From: JABCPE02 sp963530615
Lineage (GTDB): Bacteria; Bacteroidota; Bacteroidia; Flavobacteriales; Weeksellaceae
Direction: 5' to 3'
Assembly (NCBI GenBank): GCA_963530615.1
Contig: CAUSDX010000020.1
Coordinates: forward strand, 1-14,366
DNA: 14,366 bases
The translations under genes were made by a program, and so were the position numbers. The first letter of the stretch is position 1. Each line of letters opens with the position of its first letter. Shown here one piece after another: positions 1 through 7,454 of the stretch. The notes beneath the pieces were generated by a model, which made no database searches, was not told where the DNA came from, and was given only the letters and a program-made list of their open reading frames with translations.

Positions 1-1
1 G

Positions 2-328
2 AAACCTGAAAAATCAGCCGTAGAACATTATGCAAAAGCAGTTGGAAATTATGATTTGGCATTAGAACGCATCGTGGCTGATTTAAAGAAAATAGCTCCT
101 TTGGATAATTTAGTCCCTCTTGTCAATCTATACAAAAAACCAATTGATGAAAAAGTTTTAAAATATTACAATCACATTAAGCGAAAACACAAAGGAGAAA
201 ATCCAATTAAAATTATCCAAGAAAAAGTAGCTCAAATCAATGAAGAATTGGAAGAAAAACATTTTGACAGGAAACAATTAGAATTAGAAAAAGATAAAAC
301 TTTTGAGAACCTTGTAAATAGCATATAA
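2..328 (+). CDS. 3' end of an unrecognised gene (partial at left edge)
   Basis: The reading frame is open from base 2 and ends at TAA 326-328, so the gene starts outside the window; a TTG at 56 is inside the frame and is not a convincing start. About 108 residues are visible. They are soluble, rich in K and E, and predicted by eye to be helical, with a likely coiled-coil near the end (I-N-E-E-L-E-E-K-H-F-D-R-K-Q-L-E-L-E-K). No signal peptide, membrane segment or catalytic motif is visible in this part. It ends 2 bases before the next ATG, so it belongs to the same transcription unit as the transfer genes that follow. In Bacteroidota transfer operons the genes upstream of traI/traJ include the VirB4-type ATPase TraG, but I cannot match this tail to TraG. 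Function unknown. Confidence 0.75.
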   Translation, partial: KPEKSAVEHYAKAVGNYDLALERIVADLKKIAPLDNLVPLVNLYKKPIDEKVLKYYNHIKRKHKGENPIKIIQEKVAQINEELEEKHFDRKQLELEKDKTFENLVNSI

Positions 329-330
329 TT

Positions 331-984
331 ATGAAAAAATATTATTTGAGTTTAGTGTTTTTGGGAAGTTTTTTATCAGCTCAAAACACTTATGTAGATG
401 TAGTAACTACTGCTGCCTTAAAGCTGTATTCAGACAATCTAAAAGACAAACAAAACGAAACCATAGCACAACAAAATAAACTCCAAAAAGCACAGGCTTG
501 GGTTGGAACTCAAATGGTAGTAGTTAATAATATTCAAGAAAAAATCTTAAAGGGATTGAGTGAAGTTTCTGGTACTCTCCAAAACGGATTACAAGTCAAA
601 GAAATTTATGAAGACCTAAAAGATTGTACTATGTATTCTTCAGAGATTGGAAAATTTGTAAAACAAAATCCTGAATATGCTGTTTTCGGAGCAAAAACTA
701 CGGAATATACATACAAACAAATTCTCAAAATGTCCACCGAAGTGAGTGAGCTTCTAAAATCAGGGGAACTAAATCTTGCAACCGCTGGGGATAGATATAA
801 GCTGATTTATGATATTTCTACAAAAGTAAAGATGTTAAAAGTCTGGCTGGCGACCATTAGTTTAGATTTAGAAAGAGCTAAAAGATTGGGATTTTGGAGA
901 GCTATTAACCCTTTTCAAGGCTATATCAATACAGATAAAGATATTGTCAGAAATATAATGGATAGATATAAACATAATTTTTAA
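331..984 (+). CDS. exported TraI-position protein, copy 1 of a tandem paralogous family
   Basis: 217 aa. It has an N-terminal signal peptide (residues 1-17, hydrophobic core LSLVFLG, likely cleaved after S-A, leaving Q-N), so it acts in the periplasm. The mature part is almost entirely helical. It shares a pattern with the proteins at 997 and 1682: a Gln-rich first helix with a valine stretch and I-Q-E (around 70), a P-E-Y-A motif (near 114), then D-R-x-x-L-I, L-E-R-A-K, Y-I-N-x-D and the terminal D-K-D-I-V-R-N-I-M. The match is best with the protein at 1682. It begins 2 bases after the upstream stop and sits in the traI position ahead of traJ. Known Bacteroides TraI (DUF4141) has a comparable helical layout, but the identity is too weak for me to give the name. 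Likely a periplasmic accessory part of the conjugation machine (inference). Confidence 0.85.
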   Translation: MKKYYLSLVFLGSFLSAQNTYVDVVTTAALKLYSDNLKDKQNETIAQQNKLQKAQAWVGTQMVVVNNIQEKILKGLSEVSGTLQNGLQVKEIYEDLKDCTMYSSEIGKFVKQNPEYAVFGAKTTEYTYKQILKMSTEVSELLKSGELNLATAGDRYKLIYDISTKVKMLKVWLATISLDLERAKRLGFWRAINPFQGYINTDKDIVRNIMDRYKHNF

Positions 985-996
985 AACCGAATCATT

Positions 997-1680
997 ATGA
1001 GAAAATTTCTTTTTTCAGCAGTATTTCTTGCAGGTTATTTAGTATTAACATCATCAGGAGGAAAACCAAAACCACCTTGGGAAGAAGAAAATGTGTCTTT
1101 CCCTATGATGAATCAAGAAATTCGCCATTCTATGCAGGAGAATGAGAAACAACAAGAAATGAAAAAAAAGCAGAATATCAATTTAGGTGCAGAAGTAGTC
1201 AATAAAAAACAATGGTCAAAATTTAAAGATACAACAAAGAAAATTCAAGACAGGTTAAGAATTATTGATTTTGCATTACAGGCTATTCCTGCTGGAATAG
1301 TAATTTCACAAGAGGCAAAAGAAATCAAAGAAAATCAAATAAAGATTATCCAAGAAATAAGAACTGCACCTTATACCTTGATTGTTGCTCTGCCAAAGCA
1401 GGTAGAATTTGTAGATGAGCTTCAAATGGTGGTAAGGCTCATTACAGGAATTGTTGTTTCCTATGGAGCAATCAATCAAATGGAAAAAGCTGAAAGAAAA
1501 ATCTTAATAGATTATGCACTCTCAGAAGTGGAAAGACTTAATAGCCAATCTTTTTACATGCTTATGATGATTAGAAATGCAAAAGAAAAATTTGAGAGAA
1601 ATAAAGCTATGCTCAGTTATTATGTCAATGCAGACAGGCAAATTGTAGAAGAGATTATTGATAATATAAAAACTTTCTGA
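997..1680 (+). CDS. exported TraI-position protein, copy 2 (diverged)
   Basis: 227 aa. The N-terminus (residues 1-20) is a hydrophobic signal sequence, F-L-F-S-A-V-F-L-A-G-Y-L-V-L, followed by a G-G-K-P-K-P-P-W segment. Unlike its neighbours it has no clear A-Q cleavage site, so the mature end is uncertain. The rest is helical and charged. It keeps the family pattern near the C-terminus: E-R-K-I-L-I, a V-E-R-L helix, a segment ending N-A-K-E-K-F, then Y-Y-V-N-A-D and D-R-Q-I-V-E-E-I-I. It is the most diverged of the three copies and lacks the P-[EQ]-Y-A motif. The spacer to the upstream stop is 12 bases, and the next ATG follows the TGA by 1 base, which favours coupled translation. Likely the same class of periplasmic transfer protein as its flanking paralogues. 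Confidence 0.83.
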   Translation: MRKFLFSAVFLAGYLVLTSSGGKPKPPWEEENVSFPMMNQEIRHSMQENEKQQEMKKKQNINLGAEVVNKKQWSKFKDTTKKIQDRLRIIDFALQAIPAGIVISQEAKEIKENQIKIIQEIRTAPYTLIVALPKQVEFVDELQMVVRLITGIVVSYGAINQMEKAERKILIDYALSEVERLNSQSFYMLMMIRNAKEKFERNKAMLSYYVNADRQIVEEIIDNIKTF

Positions 1681-1681
1681 T

Positions 1682-2344
1682 ATGAAAAAGATTATATTTT
1701 TCTGCTTGATTTTAAATGTAATATCTGCAAGAGGTCAGACAGTAGTTGTAAATGATAAGCTGATTGCTCAACTTACTAAAAATCAAGCGGTAAGACTTAC
1801 AAGCAATGAAGGTTTTCTTAAGTCCTATGAGAAACAAAAACAACTCTATGATGATATAAATAAGAAAATAACACAAGTAGTTGCTATACAGGAGTTTATA
1901 TATGATAAATTAAGTAAAGTAAACCAAACGATAAAACAAGGGAAACAGCTTAAATATCTCTACAAATATCTTGGGGAAGTAGGTGAAAACAGTGGGAAAA
2001 TGTTAAAACTCACAGCAAAATACCCTCAATATGCTATACTTCTTACAGACCATTACCATCGTATTGTGCAAGAAATCCTAATGATACAGAAGGAACTCAA
2101 AGAGGAAATATTAAGAGAAGATAGTGATTTACTTATAGACCCATATGATAGAGAAGTTTTAATCAGCAGGATATTTGACAGAGTTAGAATATTACACGCC
2201 AATGTGATGTATATCAATTTGATGTTAGAAAGAGGAAAAGATACACCATATATTTATCAAATTCCACATCTTGGATGGTATGTCAATATGGATAAATCTA
2301 TTGTAGAAGACATTATGAGAAAATATCAATATCTTAAATATTAA
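1682..2344 (+). CDS. exported TraI-position protein, copy 3
   Basis: 220 aa. Signal peptide at residues 1-19 (I-I-F-F-C-L-I-L-N-V-I-S-A-R-G, then Q-T), so it is exported. The body resembles the protein at 331 along its length: K-Q-x-Q-L-Y-D-D-I-N-K-K, V-V-A-I-Q-E, a G-K-Q-L-K-Y-L-Y helix against G-L-Q-V-K-E-I-Y, Y-P-Q-Y-A-I-L against N-P-E-Y-A-V-F, D-R-E-V-L-I, L-E-R-G-K and Y-V-N-M-D-K-S-I-V-E-D-I-M. It starts at an ATG one base after the previous TGA. Gene duplication inside the transfer operon is the simplest explanation for copies 1 and 3. No catalytic residues are seen. The role is inferred as a periplasmic component of the mating apparatus, in the TraI position. Confidence 0.85.
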   Translation: MKKIIFFCLILNVISARGQTVVVNDKLIAQLTKNQAVRLTSNEGFLKSYEKQKQLYDDINKKITQVVAIQEFIYDKLSKVNQTIKQGKQLKYLYKYLGEVGENSGKMLKLTAKYPQYAILLTDHYHRIVQEILMIQKELKEEILREDSDLLIDPYDREVLISRIFDRVRILHANVMYINLMLERGKDTPYIYQIPHLGWYVNMDKSIVEDIMRKYQYLKY

Positions 2345-2349
2345 AGTAT

Positions 2350-3156
2350 ATGAAATATCAAAAACTAATTTATGCTGTTTTTCTTTTCTGCATCAGTATA
2401 AATGCTCAAAATAGACTAAATGATAATGCCATTGTGTCTCAACACAAAAGAATGGTTTTTGAGAGATGGGGAGATTGGCGACCTTATGGAAAATGGTTTT
2501 TGGGTGTCCAGACTAACTTTGCTTATGCTACAGTCTGGGGAATGTGGTCACCGAAAAGGAATAAAGATTACAAAAATGGGCAGGATATACGCCCTTTGAA
2601 ACCCACAGGTCTTGAAGTCCAAAGATTGTTAGAGTTGGAAGTTCAAAAACAAGAAGCTGAAAAAATAAAAGCAGAGTCAGACAGCATTTATAAAAGAAAT
2701 GTACAGGATTTTGCTCATTGGACTTCCGCAACTGTAGATGCAGACCCATTATGGGTTTTATATTATAAAAGAATGCTGAATCCTCTAAAATCTTTCCCTG
2801 AACAACCACAGAATTTTAGAGAGTGGGGTTTTGATAATCAAGAAATTTATGAAACTCTGAAATTTTCAGGAGGAATAGATAGATTACAGGAAATTTTGGA
2901 TTTACTGAAAGATAAATACCATAAATCAAGAACAATGGATATGCCCAGAGGAAAAAGATTCTTGATGTATCATGAAACTCTTATGGAGTGGAGAAAATTC
3001 AAAGCAGAATTATTCTCTTATAATACAAAAGGAGAATTGTATTTAGATTATAAAAATGCTCTTGATAAATTCAGAAAAGGAAGAAAAAAATACATTACAA
3101 GAACCGATGTAGAAATCGTACAAGAAATTATGAACCAATATAAAGACCAATACTAA
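2350..3156 (+). CDS. exported conserved protein of the transfer operon, upstream of traJ
   Basis: 268 aa. Signal peptide at residues 1-19, ending I-N-A before Q-N. The mature N-terminus is rich in aromatic residues, with a distinctive stretch of W, Y, F and G (E-R-W-G-D-W-R-P-Y-G-K-W-F-L-G-V-Q-T-N at about 38-56, then W-G-M-W-S-P). A D-I-R-P-L-K segment follows, then a K/E-rich helix near 90-110. The C-terminal half is helical and ends with I-V-Q-E-I-M-N-Q-Y-K, matching the last residues of the three preceding proteins although the rest is unrelated. I recall this W-G-D-W-R-P protein as recurrent just upstream of traJ in flavobacterial elements, but I know no assigned function. Its stop overlaps the traJ start (TAATG), which suggests translational coupling. 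Confidence 0.82.
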   Translation: MKYQKLIYAVFLFCISINAQNRLNDNAIVSQHKRMVFERWGDWRPYGKWFLGVQTNFAYATVWGMWSPKRNKDYKNGQDIRPLKPTGLEVQRLLELEVQKQEAEKIKAESDSIYKRNVQDFAHWTSATVDADPLWVLYYKRMLNPLKSFPEQPQNFREWGFDNQEIYETLKFSGGIDRLQEILDLLKDKYHKSRTMDMPRGKRFLMYHETLMEWRKFKAELFSYNTKGELYLDYKNALDKFRKGRKKYITRTDVEIVQEIMNQYKDQY

Positions 3157-4349
3157 TGAAAACAAAATATCTTATATTTTTAGTTTGCCTTATATTATGC
3201 TTACTGCCAATAGTGACATTAGGACAAACAACACCCAGTGCAGATGATTCCAATAAACTTTTACAATTTTTAAAAGGAGATGGAGCTTTTGAACAATGGT
3301 TTTTTAAATCATTCAATAGATTGGACACAAGCATTAGTGCTGAAGCAAGTAAAGTATCCTTTTTAGGGAGACTTATAGGAGGAATAGGAGCTACATTTTA
3401 TTTATCTTATATGGGATGGCAGATGCAGTCAGGAGACCGAGAATGGGAAATAACCCCAATGTTAAAACCATTCTTTATAGGACTGATTTTATTACATTGG
3501 ACAAGTTTTTATTCTTTTGTTCAAAGTCCATTCAGAGTAGTTTCTACACCTTCACAAACTATGTTTGAGAAAATAGAAAGAGAGGCTAACACACTTCGTG
3601 TTAAACGATTTCAAAAGCAAAATCAACTTTTGGATTATATGATTAAAAAAGAAGCCGAAGAAAAAGCAAAACAAAAGGAATTGGATAATTTGAAAGAGAA
3701 AGGTTTTATTGATAAGATAACCGATAGTATTAAAGAAGGTTGGGATAAAATACAAACTCCTGTAGAAGAATGGTTTATAAGAATGGATTTTAAATTCCAA
3801 AGATGGGGAGCAGACCTTTTAGAAGCTATTGGTTTATCTATTCTCAGAGTTTGTACTTATCTTATTTTCTTTATCCAAAAAATTTGGAGTTATATTCTAA
3901 TTGTTCTTGGACCGATAGCCGTTGGCATGGCTCTTATTCCAGGCTTTGAAAGTTCACTTACCAGTTGGGTTTCAAAGTTTATCAATATCAACCTGTATAC
4001 ATTTGTCGCATTTACCATTATCAACATTGGACAACAGCTTATCATTTCTGCTTACACTATGGAAATAGACCGATATGAATTAATGATAAATAGTGCAGGT
4101 AATGTTGATTCTGCGACCATATCGGCTTTTATCAATGGAAATGGAATGTTACATGTTACACTATTTACTGTGGTAGCTTACATCGTTACAGGAATTGGTG
4201 TTCTGATGACCCCAACTATTGCAGACAGCATTGTTTCAGCTGGCGGAGCAGGTGTAATGACTAAAATGAAACAAAGTGCAGGAAAGTATGTAGCTGGAGC
4301 GCAGGCTCTTTATAAGTTAGGAAAAGGAGAAGATAAAGATAAAAAATAG
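3156..4349 (+). CDS. traJ: TraJ, VirB6-like inner-membrane channel protein
   Basis: 397 aa. A polytopic inner-membrane subunit of the conjugative type IV secretion machine, equivalent in place to VirB6/TrbL. A signal-like segment (1-22, ending L-G before Q) is followed by membrane segments at roughly 67-88, 104-122, 222-240, 244-262, 278-299 and 333-352. Family landmarks are the L-G-P-I-A turn (251-255), the G-F-E-S-S-L-T-S-W amphipathic stretch after it, and M-T-P-T-I-A-D-S-I-V-S-A-G-G-A-G (351-366), which closely matches Bacteroides TraJ. Between the second and third membrane segments is a long, charged and probably coiled-coil insert (about 135-200). The tail is short and Lys-rich. The ATG overlaps the preceding stop by one base. 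Well supported. Confidence 0.92.
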   Translation: MKTKYLIFLVCLILCLLPIVTLGQTTPSADDSNKLLQFLKGDGAFEQWFFKSFNRLDTSISAEASKVSFLGRLIGGIGATFYLSYMGWQMQSGDREWEITPMLKPFFIGLILLHWTSFYSFVQSPFRVVSTPSQTMFEKIEREANTLRVKRFQKQNQLLDYMIKKEAEEKAKQKELDNLKEKGFIDKITDSIKEGWDKIQTPVEEWFIRMDFKFQRWGADLLEAIGLSILRVCTYLIFFIQKIWSYILIVLGPIAVGMALIPGFESSLTSWVSKFININLYTFVAFTIINIGQQLIISAYTMEIDRYELMINSAGNVDSATISAFINGNGMLHVTLFTVVAYIVTGIGVLMTPTIADSIVSAGGAGVMTKMKQSAGKYVAGAQALYKLGKGEDKDKK

Positions 4350-4377
4350 TAAATCACAATTCGAAACCATCTCAATT

Positions 4378-4995
4378 ATGTTAGTAAAAAGTATAGAACA
4401 AAAAATAAAGATAAACAAAGCAGTTTCTATTTCTGTCATTTTAGCATCGATAGTAATCGTTATTGCAGGATTGTTTTTCTCATATAAAATTGTAGAAGAT
4501 TCCAGAAAATCTATTTACATCTTAGATAATGGAGTTCCGATTTTGGTAAAACAGACTGATGAACTTCTAAACCGCCCAGTAGAATACAAATCTCAAGTGG
4601 AACTTTTTCATAGGTTGTTTTTTACTCTTGCACCTGATGATGAATACATTAAGCAAAATGTAGAAAAATCTCTCTATCTTATTGATGATACAGGAAAAAA
4701 AGAATACACCAACTTAAGGGAAAAGGGATTTTATAATCAACTTGTTTCATCAAGTTCTATGATTACTGTAAATGCAGATTCTATCCGTTTAGATGTTGCT
4801 AATAAGAGATTTGTATTCTTTGGAAGACAAGTAATCAACAGAAGGTCTGCAATTATTATTAGGAAATTAATAACAGAAGGTAATTTTGATGATGTACTCA
4901 GAACTCCCAATAATCCACATGGAGTTATACTGAAAAATTGGAAAATTATAGACAATTCTGAAATATCAAGTGAATCAAAATACAATGGATTTTAA
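4378..4995 (+). CDS. traK: TraK, VirB8-like assembly factor
   Basis: 205 aa, the usual size for Bacteroidota TraK. It has a short cytoplasmic N-terminus, one membrane segment (about 16-36) and a periplasmic domain, the layout of VirB8-type proteins that nucleate the secretion channel. TraK landmarks are S-R-K-S-I-Y-I-L-D-N-G (42-52), the N-R-P-V-E segment (65-69), F-H-R-L-F-F-T-L-A-P-D (77-87), the G-F-Y-N-Q-L segment, and N-N-P-H-G-V-I-L-K-N-W close to the C-terminus (178-188). All have counterparts in Bacteroides TraK as I remember it. There is a 28-base gap after traJ with no visible promoter or hairpin, and traL begins 3 bases after its stop. Confidence 0.93.
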   Translation: MLVKSIEQKIKINKAVSISVILASIVIVIAGLFFSYKIVEDSRKSIYILDNGVPILVKQTDELLNRPVEYKSQVELFHRLFFTLAPDDEYIKQNVEKSLYLIDDTGKKEYTNLREKGFYNQLVSSSSMITVNADSIRLDVANKRFVFFGRQVINRRSAIIIRKLITEGNFDDVLRTPNNPHGVILKNWKIIDNSEISSESKYNGF

Positions 4996-4998
4996 GCT

Positions 4999-5343
4999 AT
5001 GAAAGAGAGAATAGACAGCCTGTTATCTTGGGCTAATGAACAAAACCGACCTAAAAAAATTCTGATTTGCTCTTTGGTACTCTTGGTTCTATCTGGAATT
5101 TTTGCCGTAGTAAGAGAAATTTATTTTCCACCTAAAATCACTTTTACAAATATTCCTAATTTTTACACCCAAAGTGATAAGGAAAAAGAAAAATTTCATC
5201 TGAAAGAAGCACGATTGGAAAAAGTAATGAAAGAACTTCATTCCTTTCAAGAAAAAGAAAAAATGAAAAGTCTTACAAAAAATGATAGTATGAGAATAGA
5301 GTATTTATATAACGAATATAAAAAACTAAAAAATGAACCTTAA
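4999..5343 (+). CDS. traL: TraL, small membrane protein of the transfer operon
   Basis: 114 aa. One hydrophobic segment (about 20-40: I-L-I-C-S-L-V-L-L-V-L-S-G-I-F) is flanked by a positively charged N-terminus, so the N-terminus is probably in the cytoplasm. The rest is a Lys/Glu-rich helix that probably lies in the periplasm. Size, single membrane span and position between traK and traM fit TraL of Bacteroidota conjugative transposons; the sequence itself is poorly conserved, so the name rests mostly on gene order. The last codons overlap the start of traM: traM ATG is at 5333 and this stop is at 5341-5343, so the two genes share 11 bases in different frames, a sign of coupled translation. 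Confidence 0.8.
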   Translation: MKERIDSLLSWANEQNRPKKILICSLVLLVLSGIFAVVREIYFPPKITFTNIPNFYTQSDKEKEKFHLKEARLEKVMKELHSFQEKEKMKSLTKNDSMRIEYLYNEYKKLKNEP

Positions 5344-6553
5344 AAAAATAAATTTTAAACAGTCGAAATACATTATTCCACTTATTACTCTTCCTTTTGT
5401 TTTATTTGGAGCTTATCAGGTAGAAAGTCTAATGGCTGATGAAGAAGTTGTTGAACCACAGCAGGAGCTTAATCTTTCATTAGGGGAAACAAAAGATAGT
5501 ATTTTAACCAAAAATGAAGCTTATGATGAGTTTTTTGCCAATGGTGACAATAGAACAATGCTTGATGGATTAGAGACCGAAGAGGACAGTCTTTTGAACT
5601 ATTCTGATAACCTGAATTATAAACAAAAAAGATACATTGATTCCCTTGAAGATGCAAGAAAAAAAAACATGGCACAAGGAGGATTTCCTGGAAGAACATC
5701 TTACTATGAGCCGAGAGATACGAGGGCAAGAGATAAAAGAGATTTTCAGCGTTCAGCAGAAATTATCCGTATGCTGAATGAGGGAGCAAGTGGTACAGGA
5801 AATGGTTATAATTCTTCGGCTTCAGCTTCAAATAATTATTCTTCTCCTCAACAAAAAGAAGAAGATGATCCAGTAAAGACTTTGCGAAAGCAGATGTTGT
5901 TTATGGATTCATTAGAAAAGTCTAAAGACCCAGAGTATCAGTCGCAGGTAAGGGCAAACGAAAAATTAAAACATGATAAAGCTAAAATGAAAGCTTTTCT
6001 TAATAGCACACTAAAAGTTTCAAAAAATGGACTGAACAAAAGTTTCAATTCTATTACCAAAGAAAGTGAAAGTAATTTTGTGAAAGCCGTAATAGATGAA
6101 AACTCAAAGGGTTACCTTGGTAGTAGGATTCGTTTCCGACTACTGGAAGACATCTATGTAGGAAAACATAAAATAAATAAAGGAACTATGATTTATGGGC
6201 AGATATCAGGATTTTCTATGCAGAGAGTTAATCTCAATGTAATTTCTATACTTAATAATGGGGAAATCCTGCCTATCAACCTCTCTGTTTATGATGTAGA
6301 TGGAATGAAAGGACTCTATGTCCCTGAAAGTGCATTTAGAGATATGATGAGAGAACTTGGACAAAATTCGGTGCAGGGAACATCGTTGGATAATGCCAAC
6401 CAAGGATTTTTCACAAGCTTTTTATCCAAAGCTTTCTCTTCTGCATCACAAACAATAGCAAACCTTATCAGAAAGAATAAGGCAAAATTAAAATATAACT
6501 CTTACATCTATTTAATTAACGAAAAAGAATTTGAAAAATATGAAGACAATTAG
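5333..6553 (+). CDS. traM: TraM, VirB10-like channel scaffold
   Basis: 406 aa. TraM is the VirB10-class protein that spans from the inner membrane to the outer-membrane ring. Seen here are a single membrane segment (about 12-30), a long acidic and low-complexity periplasmic linker (about 35-245) with a Ser/Asn/Gly-rich patch near 150-172, and a compact C-terminal domain (about 249-406). That domain carries the typical TraM features: A-V-I-D-E (252-256), I-R-F-R-L-L-E-D (266-273), K-G-T-M-I-Y-G (283-289), the very characteristic V-Y-D-V-D-G-M-K-G-L-Y-V-P (319-331), and a helical A-F-S-S-A-S-Q-T-I region before the end. The start overlaps traL by 11 bases and the end overlaps traN by 14. The linker is the part least like its homologues. 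Confidence 0.92.
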   Translation: MNLKKINFKQSKYIIPLITLPFVLFGAYQVESLMADEEVVEPQQELNLSLGETKDSILTKNEAYDEFFANGDNRTMLDGLETEEDSLLNYSDNLNYKQKRYIDSLEDARKKNMAQGGFPGRTSYYEPRDTRARDKRDFQRSAEIIRMLNEGASGTGNGYNSSASASNNYSSPQQKEEDDPVKTLRKQMLFMDSLEKSKDPEYQSQVRANEKLKHDKAKMKAFLNSTLKVSKNGLNKSFNSITKESESNFVKAVIDENSKGYLGSRIRFRLLEDIYVGKHKINKGTMIYGQISGFSMQRVNLNVISILNNGEILPINLSVYDVDGMKGLYVPESAFRDMMRELGQNSVQGTSLDNANQGFFTSFLSKAFSSASQTIANLIRKNKAKLKYNSYIYLINEKEFEKYEDN

Positions 6554-7421
6554 TATTAAAGCAATTTTATTTGGGTGTGTTTTTTCTGCTTCTTCTCTTT
6601 TTGCTCAAACTGAAAAGAAAGAACAAACAGTTCGTGACCTCCCTGAACTTAATATGACCGAAGGAGTGAATATACATTTTATATCCCCTGAACCCATTCA
6701 GTTTGTAGATTTGTCTACCGATGAACTTATAGGAGATTTACCTTCTGAAAATATCGCAAGAATCAAGATTACCAATAAACAAGAACAAGATTCTGTAAAA
6801 GTGATAAAACAGAAACGAAATAGTTTTTATAGTGGAGAACAGATAGGGATTATTACTATTGTAGGGCAGTCTTTCATGGTTCAGTATAAAGCCGTTTTTA
6901 GAAATCCTTTGGTATTTAATTCTCAAACCAATATCCAAATCCAGCCAGAAGATATGCAACCTTTGGAGTTTCCTAAAATGAGTTTTTCAAACCTTGAATT
7001 AAGAAATTTTTCATTAGATATTATTCAGCGAGATACTCAAAGACCTTTGAGAAAAGTAAATTCTCTAAAACTTACCATTGAGCTTAATAATGTTTATGTG
7101 ATGGGGGATTACATATTTCTTGATGTTAATTTTAAAAATAAATCCAATCTTAATTATGATGTGGAAGGAATTAAATTTTCACTCGATGATAAAAAAATAT
7201 ATAAAGCCACCAATAACCAAAATATAGAAATGAAACCAATCTATCAATTCTATCATAATAAAGTCTTTAAAAAGAATTTTAGAAATATTTATGTCTTTAA
7301 GAAATTTACTTACCCTAATAGTAAAGTTATGAAAATAAGACTATTGGAAGAGCAACTATCAGGAAGAACCATTGAAATGGTCGTAAAATATTCAGATATA
7401 CTAAATGCTGATACTTTTTAA
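6540..7421 (+). CDS. traN: TraN, VirB9-like outer-membrane-associated protein
   Basis: 293 aa from the ATG at 6540. A TTG at 6531 would add three residues ahead of a normal signal peptide, so ATG is preferred. Signal peptide at residues 1-23 ends L-F-A before Q-T. The mature protein is mostly beta strand by eye: an N-terminal strand-rich part with the F-I-S-P-E-P-I-Q-F-V-D-L-S pattern and an I-I-T-I-V-G-Q-S-F-M-V-Q-Y-K-A-V-F segment, then a C-terminal domain with L-R-K-V-N-S-L-K-L-T-I-E-L and several aromatic strands. This is the organisation of TraN (DUF4138) in Bacteroidota, which takes the VirB9 role with TraM. The start overlaps the traM stop by 14 bases. A 33-base spacer separates it from the coupling-protein gene; traO, traP and traQ, usual after traN, are absent here. 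Confidence 0.9.
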   Translation: MKTISIKAILFGCVFSASSLFAQTEKKEQTVRDLPELNMTEGVNIHFISPEPIQFVDLSTDELIGDLPSENIARIKITNKQEQDSVKVIKQKRNSFYSGEQIGIITIVGQSFMVQYKAVFRNPLVFNSQTNIQIQPEDMQPLEFPKMSFSNLELRNFSLDIIQRDTQRPLRKVNSLKLTIELNNVYVMGDYIFLDVNFKNKSNLNYDVEGIKFSLDDKKIYKATNNQNIEMKPIYQFYHNKVFKKNFRNIYVFKKFTYPNSKVMKIRLLEEQLSGRTIEMVVKYSDILNADTF

Positions 7422-7454
7422 TTAGTCATTCATTGAAAATTAAAATCAATTAAA

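Noticed and set aside
331..2344. Naming the three exported proteins TraI outright
   Set aside because: Position and helical pattern fit, but the residue matches to Bacteroides TraI that I can recall are too few; I kept a positional description.
6531..6539. TTG start for traN three codons before the ATG
   Set aside because: The ATG at 6540 gives a normal signal peptide start and the same family length; TTG adds nothing.
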